Source of the DNA: Alkalimonas sp.
GTDB taxonomy: Bacteria > Pseudomonadota > Gammaproteobacteria > Enterobacterales > Alteromonadaceae
Assembly: GCF_020831925.1 (NCBI RefSeq)
Contig: NZ_JAFIFQ010000007.1
Span: 30,264-94,263 of the forward strand
Direction: 5' to 3'
Length of the DNA: 64,000 nt
Shown: piece by piece, positions 35,091 to 43,971 of the stretch
Position numbering within the stretch: position 1 is the stretch's first letter
Layout of the letters: the number at the start of each line of letters is the position of its first letter
Notes under the pieces: model-generated
What the model saw: the letters and a program-made list of their open reading frames with translations, nothing else
What the model was told of the DNA's origin: nothing
The model's database searches: none
Position numbers and translations under genes: made by a program

Positions 35091-36116
35091 ATGGTTCGCT
35101 TAGTCATGTTGTCTCTATCCAGTTTTCGTATCGCCAGTGTGAATCTGCTCAATTACATCGAACCGCCGCTGGCCAGCTACGAGTACGATGCTATTTACAC
35201 TCAGCCACAGTGGCAGCAAAAACAGCTGTGGTTGCAGCACTTTATCGAGCAGCAGCAGCCCGATATCATTGGTTTTCAGGAAGTATTTAGCTGCGAAGCG
35301 TTGAAACAACAACTTCAGGCATTGGGTTATCCTTATTTTGTGGTGGTGCAACAGCCAGAGCTGATAGCCGATTACATTTTTCATAAACCGGTGGTGGCAT
35401 TGGCGTCGCGCTATGAAGTGAGCTCTTGTGCTGCCCTGGCTGTAGATCATGGGTTACTTAATGCCGCAGGTTTGTCTGGTTTGCAATTTAGCCGTCAACC
35501 ATTACGCGCAACCGTCCAGTTGCCTGGCTTCGGCGCGTTGGATTGTTGTGTTGTGCATTTAAAATCCAAGCGGCCTCAGCTTGAACCTGCTTTATTGATT
35601 GACGATCACCAGAATCCGCTGCTGGCAACTTTTGGTCGTTGGGCGTCGACCGTACAGCGGGGGACTGAAGCACAGCTGCTGATGCATGCACTATGCAGCA
35701 GGCGGCAGCAGCACCGATTGCCACTGGTGTTGATGGGAGATTTGAATGATACACTCAGCGAATCCTCACCCTTATCGATTCTCATCCAGGCCGGTGAGCT
35801 CTGGCAAAAGCAGGCCAATGCCAGCGCGCTCGATGCATCTGGCTGGAACCCGGTTCGCTTGCACGATGCCTACCTGTTGGCGAAGCAACATCAGCTTATA
35901 CCCACTGCTCGACCAGCAACTCATTACTATGGTTCCAAGGGTTCGGTGCTGGACTATATCTTGCTATCGGATGAGTTTGATAGCCTGCATCCGGCCTGCC
36001 GGGCCGATGTGCTGAGTTATCAAACCTTCGACAAACATCTGATTAGGCCAGACTACAGTACCGATGCGTACAGCAGCGATCATGCTCCTGTGCTGGCACA
36101 GCTTCAGTTAAAGTAG
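35091..36116 (+). CDS. Endonuclease/exonuclease/phosphatase (EEP) family hydrolase
   Basis: A 341-aa metal-dependent phosphodiesterase of the DNase I/sphingomyelinase fold. Motifs in order are FRIASVNLLNYIE (Asn), DIIGFQEVFSCEALKQQL (metal Glu), VVHLKSKRPQL, VLMGDLNDTLSES (Asp-Leu-Asn) and SSDHAPVLAQLQ (terminal Asp-His). There is no signal peptide, so it is probably cytoplasmic; the substrate is unknown. The start is either ATG 35091 or ATG 35106, and neither has a good ribosome site. Confidence 0.82.
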   Translation: MVRLVMLSLSSFRIASVNLLNYIEPPLASYEYDAIYTQPQWQQKQLWLQHFIEQQQPDIIGFQEVFSCEALKQQLQALGYPYFVVVQQPELIADYIFHKPVVALASRYEVSSCAALAVDHGLLNAAGLSGLQFSRQPLRATVQLPGFGALDCCVVHLKSKRPQLEPALLIDDHQNPLLATFGRWASTVQRGTEAQLLMHALCSRRQQHRLPLVLMGDLNDTLSESSPLSILIQAGELWQKQANASALDASGWNPVRLHDAYLLAKQHQLIPTARPATHYYGSKGSVLDYILLSDEFDSLHPACRADVLSYQTFDKHLIRPDYSTDAYSSDHAPVLAQLQLK

Positions 36117-36171
36117 TACGCCCATAGTCTAAGTTTCAAAGCTATCAATTTGCAGTACAGTGACGCAAAGA

Positions 36172-36192
36172 GTCCTTATAAATTATAAGGAC
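36172..36192. promoter_or_regulatory. Perfect 21-bp palindrome upstream of prpE
   Basis: Arms GTCCTTATAA (36172-36181) and TTATAAGGAC (36183-36192) around a central A, 30 bp before the prpE start. The form suits a dimeric repressor or activator site. It does not match an operator I know, and the short T-free downstream sequence makes a terminator unlikely. Confidence 0.6.
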
Positions 36193-36221
36193 AACGAGCA
36201 GCGTATGGATGGAGCAGGGCA

Positions 36222-38096
36222 ATGACGAGCTATCAGGCACATTATCAAACGGCCATGGCCGATCCCGAAAATTTCTGGCTAGAGCAGGCAAATAAACTGC
36301 CCTGGTATCAGCCGCCCACTCAGGCTTTAGAACAGTTGTCTGCCAATAGGTACCGCTGGTTTGCTGATGGCAAGCTTAATTGCAGTTACTTGGCGTTGGA
36401 TCAGCATGTGGCTGCTGGTCGCGGTGAGCAGGCAGCGTTAATTTATGATTCCCCGGTCACCAATAGCCAGCAAAGCTTCAGCTACCAACAACTTCTGCAA
36501 CAAGTGCAGCTATGTGCCGGTGCCTTGCAGCAGCTTGGGGTAGACAAGGGCGATCGGGTGGTGATTTATCTGCCGATGATCCCGGAAGCCGTGATTGCTA
36601 TGCTGGCGGTAGCACGGCTTGGTGCCATTCATTCGGTGGTGTTTGGTGGCTTCGCAGCCCATGAACTGGCCGTGCGGATTGACGATGCCACCCCCAAGGT
36701 GATTATCAGTGCCAGCTGCGGCATTGAAGTCAATAAAGTGATTGCCTACAAACCTCTGCTTGATAAAGCACTAACACAAGCTTCTCATCAGCCAACTGCC
36801 ACCTTAATCGTTCAGCGCCCTCAGTTAGCTGCTGAGCTGCAACCAGGGCGCGATCACGATTGGCAGCAAACCTTAGTCAATGCCAGCCCGGCACGGGCAG
36901 TGCCGGTAGCTAGCGATCACCCGCTGTATATTTTGTATACCTCGGGCACGACCGGCAAACCCAAGGGGGTGGTACGGGATCATGGCGGTTATGCCGTGGC
37001 GCTCAACTACAGCATGGACGCAATTTACAATGTGCAAGCTGGCGATGTATTTTTTGCTGCCTCCGATGTCGGTTGGGTGGTGGGCCATTCCTACATCGTT
37101 TATGGCCCCTTAATTGCTGGCTGTACCACGGTGTTGTATGAAGGCAAGCCGGTAATGACACCGGATGCGGGGGCCTTCTGGCGTCTGTGCCAGCAGTATC
37201 AGGCCAACGTCTTGTTTGCCGCGCCAACAGCGTTTCGCGCCATCCGTAAAGACGATCCGGAAGCTGAATTATTGGCGCAATACGATTTAAGCGCGCTGCA
37301 CTGCATTTTTATGGCCGGTGAGCGGCTCGACCCGGCGACTTATGAATGGACCCTTGCCAAAACGGCTAAGCCAGTGGTTGATCACTGGTGGCAAACGGAA
37401 ACCGGCTGGCCCATTTGTGCCAATCTTATGGGCATTGAAGCTTTGCCGGTGAAACCGGGCTCTTCCTCGGTGCCGGTGCCAGGCTTTTGCATCGAGGTGT
37501 TGGATGATGCTGGCAAGAGGCTGCCTGCTAATCAACAAGGCAACATCGCCATCAAGCTACCTTTGCCGCCGGGCTGCCTGCAAACCATCTGGGGCAATGA
37601 AGCCCGCTTTGAAGCGGGTTACCTTACCAGTTTTCCGGGCTACTACAGCAGTGGTGATGGTGGCTACATTGATGAGGATGGCTATGTGTTTATTATGGGA
37701 CGGACCGACGATGTGATCAATGTGGCCGGCCATCGCTTATCGACCGGGGAGATGGAAGAGATCATTGCCCGTCATCCGGCGGTGGCTGAGTGCTGTGTGA
37801 TAGGTATCGCCGATGCGTTAAAAGGTCAGCTGCCTTTTGGCCTGGTGATGGTGAAAAATGGCAGTGCCATTTCCCCAGAGCAACTGGAGCAGGAGTTGGT
37901 AGCGATGGTGCGGGAAGACATTGGCGCTGTTGCCTGTTTTAAGCAAGCCAAAATCGTACAGAAATTACCGAAAACCCGTTCCGGTAAGATCTTGCGCAAG
38001 GTGCTGCGCGAGATGGCCGATGGTAAAACGCCGCAGGTGCCATCGACCATTGAAGATCCGACTTGTCTGGACGAAATCCGCATGCACTTACCCTGA
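36222..38096 (+). CDS. prpE: Propionyl-CoA synthetase-type acyl-CoA ligase
   Basis: A 624-aa AMP-forming ligase activating propionate (or another short acid) to its CoA ester. The P-loop ILYTSGTTGKPKGVVRDHGG has the form typical of PrpE rather than Acs. Also visible are the N-terminal FWLEQANKLPW, AASDVGWVVGHSYIVYGPL, DHWWQTETGWPI, GRTDDVINVAGHRLSTGEMEE and the catalytic Lys in KTRSGKILRKVLRE. No methylcitrate genes (prpBCD) are adjacent, so the role is inferred from sequence only. The 21-bp palindrome upstream probably controls it. Confidence 0.85.
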   Translation: MTSYQAHYQTAMADPENFWLEQANKLPWYQPPTQALEQLSANRYRWFADGKLNCSYLALDQHVAAGRGEQAALIYDSPVTNSQQSFSYQQLLQQVQLCAGALQQLGVDKGDRVVIYLPMIPEAVIAMLAVARLGAIHSVVFGGFAAHELAVRIDDATPKVIISASCGIEVNKVIAYKPLLDKALTQASHQPTATLIVQRPQLAAELQPGRDHDWQQTLVNASPARAVPVASDHPLYILYTSGTTGKPKGVVRDHGGYAVALNYSMDAIYNVQAGDVFFAASDVGWVVGHSYIVYGPLIAGCTTVLYEGKPVMTPDAGAFWRLCQQYQANVLFAAPTAFRAIRKDDPEAELLAQYDLSALHCIFMAGERLDPATYEWTLAKTAKPVVDHWWQTETGWPICANLMGIEALPVKPGSSSVPVPGFCIEVLDDAGKRLPANQQGNIAIKLPLPPGCLQTIWGNEARFEAGYLTSFPGYYSSGDGGYIDEDGYVFIMGRTDDVINVAGHRLSTGEMEEIIARHPAVAECCVIGIADALKGQLPFGLVMVKNGSAISPEQLEQELVAMVREDIGAVACFKQAKIVQKLPKTRSGKILRKVLREMADGKTPQVPSTIEDPTCLDEIRMHLP

Positions 38097-38158
38097 AGCT
38101 GGCAATTGGCAGTAAGCCGAGAACTGGCTATACTGCCGCAAAAAACAGGGGAAGCGCT

Positions 38159-38692
38159 ATGTCGATGGAACTGGATCTGTTTATGGTGATGTTGGGTGGC
38201 TCTCATCCAAAAGCCAATACCGAACTGCACGATGTGGTCTTTGTGGCTGGCGAGCAGTTGCAGCAAACCTATCCGAAACTGCGCCAATTGTGGTTTGGCG
38301 AGCCCCAAGGCCTGCATATGGATGCCTGGATGCGGGTTCGTGCTGTCGATGGCTTTAAGCTGCAGCTCGTTTCTGAGCCCGTAAGCCAGCAGCACAAGCT
38401 GTTCTTTTTAAATCTGGGCGGTTACCACGATGCGGTCTTTGGTGAAGACCATCGCTATCTGTTGGTGGTGGCCAAAGACAGGGCCGAAGCCAAACAAAAA
38501 GCAAAGGCCAGGCAACTGAACAGTTGGGATAAACCGCATACAGACAATGTCTTTGCTATTGATCAGTGCCTTGAAGTTCAGCAGGTAGGGGATTGCTTTG
38601 TGCAGTTAACCGCCACTGACCAGCCCGATGACCTGCTGTTTGAGAATGTTTACATTGTACTGCCTGCTGCAGATACAGAAGGTCCAGTCTGA
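38159..38692 (+). CDS. DUF1543 family protein
   Basis: A 177-aa protein with family features LDLFMVMLGGSHPKANTELH, QLWFGEPQGLHMDAWM and KLFFLNLGGYHDAVFGEDH, arranged as two similar alpha/beta repeats. Function is unknown. ATG 38159 is preceded by AGGGGAAG; the upstream frame from 38063 overlaps prpE and lacks homology. The last 43 nt overlap the 3' end of the convergent ggt gene. Confidence 0.85.
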   Translation: MSMELDLFMVMLGGSHPKANTELHDVVFVAGEQLQQTYPKLRQLWFGEPQGLHMDAWMRVRAVDGFKLQLVSEPVSQQHKLFFLNLGGYHDAVFGEDHRYLLVVAKDRAEAKQKAKARQLNSWDKPHTDNVFAIDQCLEVQQVGDCFVQLTATDQPDDLLFENVYIVLPAADTEGPV

Positions 38693-40401
38693 GCTGGTTT
38701 AGCCGCTTCAATCAGTAAGGCCACTCCACGACCTCGCGGGTCCGCCACCGCAGCAGTACCATCTGTTGTGCGTTGAATGGCCTGGATATCACCCAGGCTC
38801 CAGCGCTGCAAGTGCAGCCGGTAGCCCATAGCTGTCAGCTGTTGCTGTACGTCGTCGCTCAGTGGCTGATAAGGCTCGATGGCAATTTGATCTTTGGGCA
38901 GTAACTGATGATGAAAACGTGGCGCTGCAACGGCCTCCGTCAGTGACATTCCAAAATCATACAGGTTGGTGATCACCTGAAAGACTGAAGTAAAAATAGT
39001 TGAACCGCCTGGCGTACCTATCACCAGGCGCACTTGGTTGTCCTGTACCAAAATGCTTGGAGTCATGGAGGATAACATTCGTTTGCCTGGTTCGATGGCA
39101 TTGGCATCGCCACCGACCACACCAAAGGCATTGGGAACTCCAGGCTTGATAGCAAAGTCATCCATTTCATTGTTCAGTAAAAAGCCAGCACCACGGACCA
39201 CAACACCACTGCCAAAATCCAGGTTCAGCGTGTAGGTGTTGGAGACGGCATTACCGGCATGATCGACAATGGAAAAATGCGTGGTTTGTGCTGATTCTAA
39301 TCCGGGCTTTACCTGCTCAGTTTGTGAAATGGCTGCTGAATTAATTTCACTGGCTCGCTGCGCCAGATAATCCGGAGCCAGCAGTTGTTGCTGCGGAACT
39401 TGGGTAAAGGACGGATCGCCAAGATAATCGGCTCGATCGGCAAATACCCGCTTGGAAATTTCTGCCAGTAAATGCACATACTGCTTGGAATTGTGTACGA
39501 CACCGACAAAATCGTGCTGCCGGTGCTGCTTCAAGCTCAATAACTGACTAAGTGCGATACCACCCGAGCTCGGCGGCGCCACGGTAATAAGTTGGTAATC
39601 ACGCCAGGGAAACACCAGCGGCTCGCGCCAAATGGCCTGATAACTGGCTAAATCTTCGGCGCTGATTAAACCTGCACCACGCTGCATTTCAGCTACAATG
39701 AGCTCGGCCGTTGTGCCCTGGTAAAAGTCGTCAGCTCCCTGTTTGGCAATTCGGAGCAACGTTGCCGCCAGCTCGTGCTGCTGAAACAGCTCTCCGGCAC
39801 GCATGTCCGCAAAGTAATCGGCGAAATTGGTTTTGTCCTGATAGCGCTCCAGTGCACTGCCGCCATATTGCTGCAGGTTATCGGGCACCACAAAGCCTTG
39901 TTCAGCCAGCTCAATGGCAGGTTGCAGTAAATCGGCCCAGGGCAGGGAGCCAAAGCGTTGATGCGCCTGCCACATGCCCATGACAGTGCCTGGCACACCG
40001 GAAGCCAAATGGCCCACCAGGCTCAGATTATCGATCACTTGCCGATCATCATCCAGGTACATATCACGGTTGGCAGCAAGCGGAGCGGTTTCGCGGTAAT
40101 CAAGATAATAAGGCTCACCCTCAAACCAAATCACCATAAAGCCACCCCCACCAATATTGCCTGCTTCGGGGTAACTAACGGCCAGGGTAAAGGCGGTGGC
40201 GATGGCAGCATCAACCGCATTACCACCTTGTTTAAGAATGCGTTCCGCTGTGCTGGCACCATAGCGATCCGGGCTGGCGACAGCAGCAAATTCTGTAGGC
40301 GGCTCGGCGGCAAAAACTGTCATGAATGCTGAGGCACAGAGTAAACCGCACGAAAACACACCAAGTTGAAGAATCTGCATAGGAAGGTTCTCTTTATTCA
40401 T
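38650..40401 (-). CDS. ggt: Gamma-glutamyltransferase
   Basis: A 583-aa periplasmic N-terminal-nucleophile enzyme that cleaves glutathione and other gamma-glutamyl compounds. It has a signal peptide (LGVFSCGLLCASAFMTVFAA), GGNAVDAAIATAFTLAVSYPEAGNIGGGGFM, the autocleavage site at QTTHFSIVDHAGNAVSNTYT (nucleophile Thr) and PGKRMLSSMTPSIL with the oxyanion Ser-Ser. The precursor would be split into large and small subunits before that Thr. Start ATG 40401 or in-frame ATG 40380 remains open. The last 43 nt overlap the DUF1543 gene. Confidence 0.93.
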   Translation of the reverse strand: MNKENLPMQILQLGVFSCGLLCASAFMTVFAAEPPTEFAAVASPDRYGASTAERILKQGGNAVDAAIATAFTLAVSYPEAGNIGGGGFMVIWFEGEPYYLDYRETAPLAANRDMYLDDDRQVIDNLSLVGHLASGVPGTVMGMWQAHQRFGSLPWADLLQPAIELAEQGFVVPDNLQQYGGSALERYQDKTNFADYFADMRAGELFQQHELAATLLRIAKQGADDFYQGTTAELIVAEMQRGAGLISAEDLASYQAIWREPLVFPWRDYQLITVAPPSSGGIALSQLLSLKQHRQHDFVGVVHNSKQYVHLLAEISKRVFADRADYLGDPSFTQVPQQQLLAPDYLAQRASEINSAAISQTEQVKPGLESAQTTHFSIVDHAGNAVSNTYTLNLDFGSGVVVRGAGFLLNNEMDDFAIKPGVPNAFGVVGGDANAIEPGKRMLSSMTPSILVQDNQVRLVIGTPGGSTIFTSVFQVITNLYDFGMSLTEAVAAPRFHHQLLPKDQIAIEPYQPLSDDVQQQLTAMGYRLHLQRWSLGDIQAIQRTTDGTAAVADPRGRGVALLIEAAKPAQTGPSVSAAGSTM

Positions 40402-40599
40402 CCATCACAACCTGCCGTGCCTCTGTCGGCTTTTGTCAAGGCAACATGCGCAGACAGCATCGTAGTAAAGTTATCTTGTGGTAATCCTGGAGACAATGCA
40501 AGTCAACGTTCGATAACAGCAAAGACAAAGATTGAAATCAGGCACAGAAATGTATATATTTCGCAAAATATTTAAGCCTAAGTTTACAGGAGTTTTTTT

Positions 40600-41139
40600 A
40601 TGATTACATTTGGACGTGTTGCGCTTTCGGTTGCTTGTGCATTAGCTCTCGGTGGTTGTGCTGCGAATATGCAGAGTAGTAGCAGTGGAACCGAACAAGC
40701 TTACAGCTCAGCTTATGCGCAAAGCCCGAGCTCAGTACTTACTGAAAATCTGAATGGTTTTCAGCACATTTCATTGCAAGAGCTTAGTGCAGAGCAACTC
40801 AAAATCACTTTCCCGGGAGTCACCAGTTTTGAGTTTGCTGCCAGAGACATTACTCCTGAGCAAAAGCTAGCTTTAGAGGCTCTGGGCAATGCGTTGCATC
40901 ATATTGACTACCAAGCTCTAGAGGTATTGGGCCACACCGATAACCGAGGAAATTACCACTACAATCTGCAACTTTCCAGAGAAAGAGCGAAGGTAGTAAT
41001 GGATTATCTGCTGAGCTTGGGTATTCAATCCGATAAACTGGGATATCACGGCAAGGGGCCAGACGAACCTATCGCCGATAACAGCTCTGCCGCTGGTCAG
41101 GCTCAAAACCGTCGTATTGAAATACTGGTTTATCTCTAA
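40600..41139 (+). CDS. OmpA-family peptidoglycan-associated lipoprotein
   Basis: A 179-aa lipoprotein: signal and lipobox VACALALGGC, a low-complexity linker rich in Ser, then an OmpA-like peptidoglycan-binding domain (~75-179) with LEVLGHTDNRGNYHYNLQLS (Asp) and QNRRIEILVYL (Arg). It is expected to link outer membrane and cell wall. ATG 40600 has AGGAG 8 nt upstream. It borders the T6SS cluster and converges with the kinase gene, so it may stabilise the secretion machine, but a general envelope role is equally possible. Confidence 0.85.
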   Translation: MITFGRVALSVACALALGGCAANMQSSSSGTEQAYSSAYAQSPSSVLTENLNGFQHISLQELSAEQLKITFPGVTSFEFAARDITPEQKLALEALGNALHHIDYQALEVLGHTDNRGNYHYNLQLSRERAKVVMDYLLSLGIQSDKLGYHGKGPDEPIADNSSAAGQAQNRRIEILVYL

Positions 41140-41151
41140 TCACTCTAAATT

Positions 41152-41184
41152 AGCAACAACTCTGTCGAAGGTAGAGTTGTTGCT
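41152..41184. terminator. Bidirectional hairpin between lipoprotein and kinase genes
   Basis: A perfect 12-bp stem (41152-41163 with 41173-41184) with a 9-nt loop, between convergent genes. No long T-run is present. Confidence 0.7.
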
Positions 41185-41197
41185 GTCTGTGGCTTCC

Positions 41198-43261
41198 TTA
41201 TCCACTCACACTCACCATCAGTTCATTCGCTCGGCGCATTAAGCGCTCCGCATTTCGCACTTGATGTGTTTCCAGTAATTCACCTGATAGTGCCAGGTAC
41301 TTGTCGGCCAATTGTCTTCGTAGACGGACACTCAGTTCAAAATCATTCGGCCAGATCGCTGCGTAGTGCTGCCATTGATCATAGACAGCGTCCACTTCTG
41401 CTGGACGCTCACTTTGCTCAAGCTTGGTTGCCAGTGCATTGAAGCGGTATTGATAAAATACTTCAGCGGCTGCGTAGGGGAATTCAGCTGCTGCACCTTG
41501 CTGCAATTGCTGCTGGTAAAATGCCATAGTATCAATGGCAGACTGCATTTGCAGGCCTTGCTCTATAAGTGGCTGGGTTTGCTCTAGCCGATAAAACGCA
41601 GCCTGACCGATGGCGAGCAGCTCTTGCAACCTTGCTGCATTATGTTCAGACATCGCTTGTTCAAATTCCTGCAGAAAGAGCTGGACCGCTTCTTCATTGG
41701 GTTGCGGTTGGTATGAGGGATCGATCCGCTTTAGGTCTGCCAGCACCTGGAATGGATTATTAAGGTCACCATCCGCACTGTATTTTTGTGCAGCTAGCAT
41801 TGCCGCGAGTTGATTTTGCAGTATCTCAACAGAACTTTGTTTACTACGCGCAACCCGGTTGCGTACACCTGCCAGTTGATGAGAGTCTGGGTAGAGTTGA
41901 CTGGCTTTATCACTTAGGTATTCAATGGCACTGTAGTTAGGATAGCGCTCCGTCCGTTCACTCAATAAGCCGTCTATTTGTTGCTCAAAGTAACTTAGCA
42001 TGGCTGATGTGTGGAAATTTAGCAGTCCGGAAGAAATTATGGGGTTATGATCTGTCAGTTTTTCCAGCTCTTCAAGGACTTCTGCCGGTTGCAGTTGTAT
42101 CAAGCTGGCTTGATACGACAAAGTTTCCTGATGTGTCTTTACGGCTCGTTGCAATTCCTGCAGGGAATTTTGGTGTCCCTGGAGGTAAGAAATGGCTGCA
42201 GTAATTGTCATAATGCCAGCAGCGGTTCCCACAACCAGAGGCCACACCGGTCGTTTCAGCCGACGCATCAGTTGACGCACGGAGCTGGTGCGTTGACTGC
42301 CATCGAACGCCAGAGCACGACGAAGCGCTGACCACTGCAATGAGTTCAAATGAGCTGGCTTGCTGGCTTTTTTATTTTCACGCTGCGCTTTATCTGCAGG
42401 CACACGGCTGAATGGATGTTTGCTGGTTAAGAGCTCGTAGACCAGACAGGCAAAGGAATACACATCATCAGACGGAGTAGGAGCCTGGCCTTGCAATAGC
42501 TCTGCGCTGGCATAAGCTGGAGTAAACCCATTGACTGGTGTTGCTTGAGACTGTTCTTGTGCCGCATAAATGTCAATATTTTGCTGCAGTTTTTGGGCAA
42601 CGCCAAAATCAAGCAGTTTTACGTGACCATTCCTATCGAGCATAATGTTGGCTGGCTTTAAATCAGCATGCACGATACCTTGCTGGTGGGCGTATGCAAG
42701 ACCGTCGGCAATTTGTTCTAACAGTTTTTGCGCAAATTTAAAGGGTAATCCTTTTGGTTTGTAGCGATTGATCACTTGTTCCAAGGTTTCGCCATCCAGA
42801 TACTCCATCACCAGAAAAAAGTGGCCATCATCAGAGCTTACATCAAACAAGCGAATAATATTTGGATGGGCAAGTTGTTGTGTCTTCCGCGCCTCCTGCA
42901 ACAGCAACTGCAATGCTTCAGGCTGATCAACAAACTGCTTTTGTAACACCTTGATTGCGACAAAGGGCTCTGGAATGCCTGCCTGCTCGAGAAATGTGTC
43001 CCTCGCCCGGTAAATATGACTGATCCCACCTGAGCCAAGGAGGTTTTCAATTAAGTATCGCTGCTGCAGCATCGAGCCAGCTTGTAGATGAGAGCTTGTA
43101 GAAGAAGCGGCTTGCTGTGCGGTTGTCGTGATTAGCTGTGTCCGATCAGCATTACCTCCTTGCGATGCATCGATAGAGTTTTCGGTCAGAGTTGACGAAA
43201 GATCAGCATTAATAGGTTGATCTGTATCAATTATATCATTATCAGGACTTGTACTTGTCAT
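41198..43261 (-). CDS. ppkA: T6SS-associated membrane Ser/Thr protein kinase (PpkA-type)
   Basis: A 687-aa kinase with a disordered N-terminus (1-65) and a Hanks-type domain (~69-330): glycine loop GSGGIS 76-81, Lys104 in VAIK, Glu123, catalytic loop HADLKPAN 198-205 (HAD in place of HRD) and DFG 218-220. A single membrane helix around 345 is followed by ~320 residues outside, predicted helical and possibly the sensor part. It has no von Willebrand domain such as that of Pseudomonas PpkA. Together with PppA and TagH it should control T6SS activity by phosphorylation. It is divergent from the main operon. Confidence 0.85.
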   Translation of the reverse strand: MTSTSPDNDIIDTDQPINADLSSTLTENSIDASQGGNADRTQLITTTAQQAASSTSSHLQAGSMLQQRYLIENLLGSGGISHIYRARDTFLEQAGIPEPFVAIKVLQKQFVDQPEALQLLLQEARKTQQLAHPNIIRLFDVSSDDGHFFLVMEYLDGETLEQVINRYKPKGLPFKFAQKLLEQIADGLAYAHQQGIVHADLKPANIMLDRNGHVKLLDFGVAQKLQQNIDIYAAQEQSQATPVNGFTPAYASAELLQGQAPTPSDDVYSFACLVYELLTSKHPFSRVPADKAQRENKKASKPAHLNSLQWSALRRALAFDGSQRTSSVRQLMRRLKRPVWPLVVGTAAGIMTITAAISYLQGHQNSLQELQRAVKTHQETLSYQASLIQLQPAEVLEELEKLTDHNPIISSGLLNFHTSAMLSYFEQQIDGLLSERTERYPNYSAIEYLSDKASQLYPDSHQLAGVRNRVARSKQSSVEILQNQLAAMLAAQKYSADGDLNNPFQVLADLKRIDPSYQPQPNEEAVQLFLQEFEQAMSEHNAARLQELLAIGQAAFYRLEQTQPLIEQGLQMQSAIDTMAFYQQQLQQGAAAEFPYAAAEVFYQYRFNALATKLEQSERPAEVDAVYDQWQHYAAIWPNDFELSVRLRRQLADKYLALSGELLETHQVRNAERLMRRANELMVSVSG

Positions 43262-43347
43262 GGTTAGTTTCTTTCCTTGTTGTAAACCTATTCAGCCATA
43301 AAACCGCATTAACCATAAATTTTACTTAATTATCTATATTCAATCAA

Positions 43348-43377
43348 TTGTTCACTATAAAGTAAATTTGTTAGTAT
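43348..43377 (+). promoter_or_regulatory. Candidate promoter for the 114-aa gene
   Basis: TTGTTC (43348-43353), an 18-bp spacer and TAGTAT (43372-43377) in a very AT-rich divergent region between the kinase gene and the 114-aa gene. Confidence 0.35.
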
Positions 43378-43462
43378 AGGGCGAACAGCGATCCAGCGCC
43401 TCTGAACCTTTGTCAGCAAGCTCAGCCAGGCACTCATTCAATTCTGTTTTTACGAGGCCATT

Positions 43463-43807
43463 ATGACTATTACTCAAGCAAACCCTCATTACAGTGGCAT
43501 TTACGTGAATGATGTGTGGCAGAACAGCTACCTTGTAAGCAAAGATCTCCTTACATGCCATGACCTTACAGACTGTGAATACTCTGTACTGCAGTGCCCT
43601 TTACAAGCCGAATATTTTTTACAGCAAATGGAACCAGCGGTTTTCCGGCAGCAAAACCTGCTTGAAATTTATCGTTACGCGCAAGGAATAACTGCTAGCG
43701 AAAGGATACCTTCACCTGAACAGATGTTGAAATTTGTTGCTGAAATTATCTCCAAAGGCGATCTGCGCGTATTCAAAATCAGGGATGGTAATATCAATTC
43801 GGAGTGA
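43463..43807 (+). CDS. Unknown 114-aa protein in the T6SS locus
   Basis: A 114-aa acidic protein beginning MTITQANPHYSGIYVNDVWQ. It has a CHDLTDCEYSVLQCP stretch with three Cys and a helical C-terminal half (PSPEQMLKFVAEIISKGDLR). There is no signal peptide or membrane helix. I do not recognise a family. ATG 43463 has GAGG 6 nt upstream. It lies between the kinase gene and tagH, in an unusually AT-rich setting, so it may be a T6SS accessory factor, an immunity-like protein or a later insertion. Confidence 0.6.
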   Translation: MTITQANPHYSGIYVNDVWQNSYLVSKDLLTCHDLTDCEYSVLQCPLQAEYFLQQMEPAVFRQQNLLEIYRYAQGITASERIPSPEQMLKFVAEIISKGDLRVFKIRDGNINSE

Positions 43808-43862
43808 TTGCATTATTTGCTAATATATAAACCGTTTAATTAATTTATAGTTAATTTCGCGA

Positions 43863-43891
43863 TTGACCAATATGCAGCTAATCGTTATCAT
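43863..43891 (+). promoter_or_regulatory. Likely promoter of the main T6SS operon
   Basis: TTGACC (43863-43868), a 17-bp spacer and TATCAT (43886-43891), about 80 bp ahead of tagH. It is a good sigma-70 match. The surrounding DNA is AT-rich, as expected for H-NS-type silencing, which is inferred. Confidence 0.55.
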
Positions 43892-43971
43892 TAGCCGGTT
43901 TTTTTAACAGTGCACAAGCTTGCAACCCATCCGCTTGGAAGGGCTGATCATTTAAGGAAGAGGTAATCAGA

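Noticed and set aside
37826..38395. A 189-codon open frame on the minus strand
   Set aside because: It spans the ends of prpE and the DUF1543 gene in antisense and shows no domain; codon shadow of real genes.
43911..43926. Sigma-54-like sequence (TGCAC...TTGCA) before tagH
   Set aside because: The -24 GG is missing and the spacing is one base short; a sigma-70 promoter with 17-bp spacer lies just upstream.
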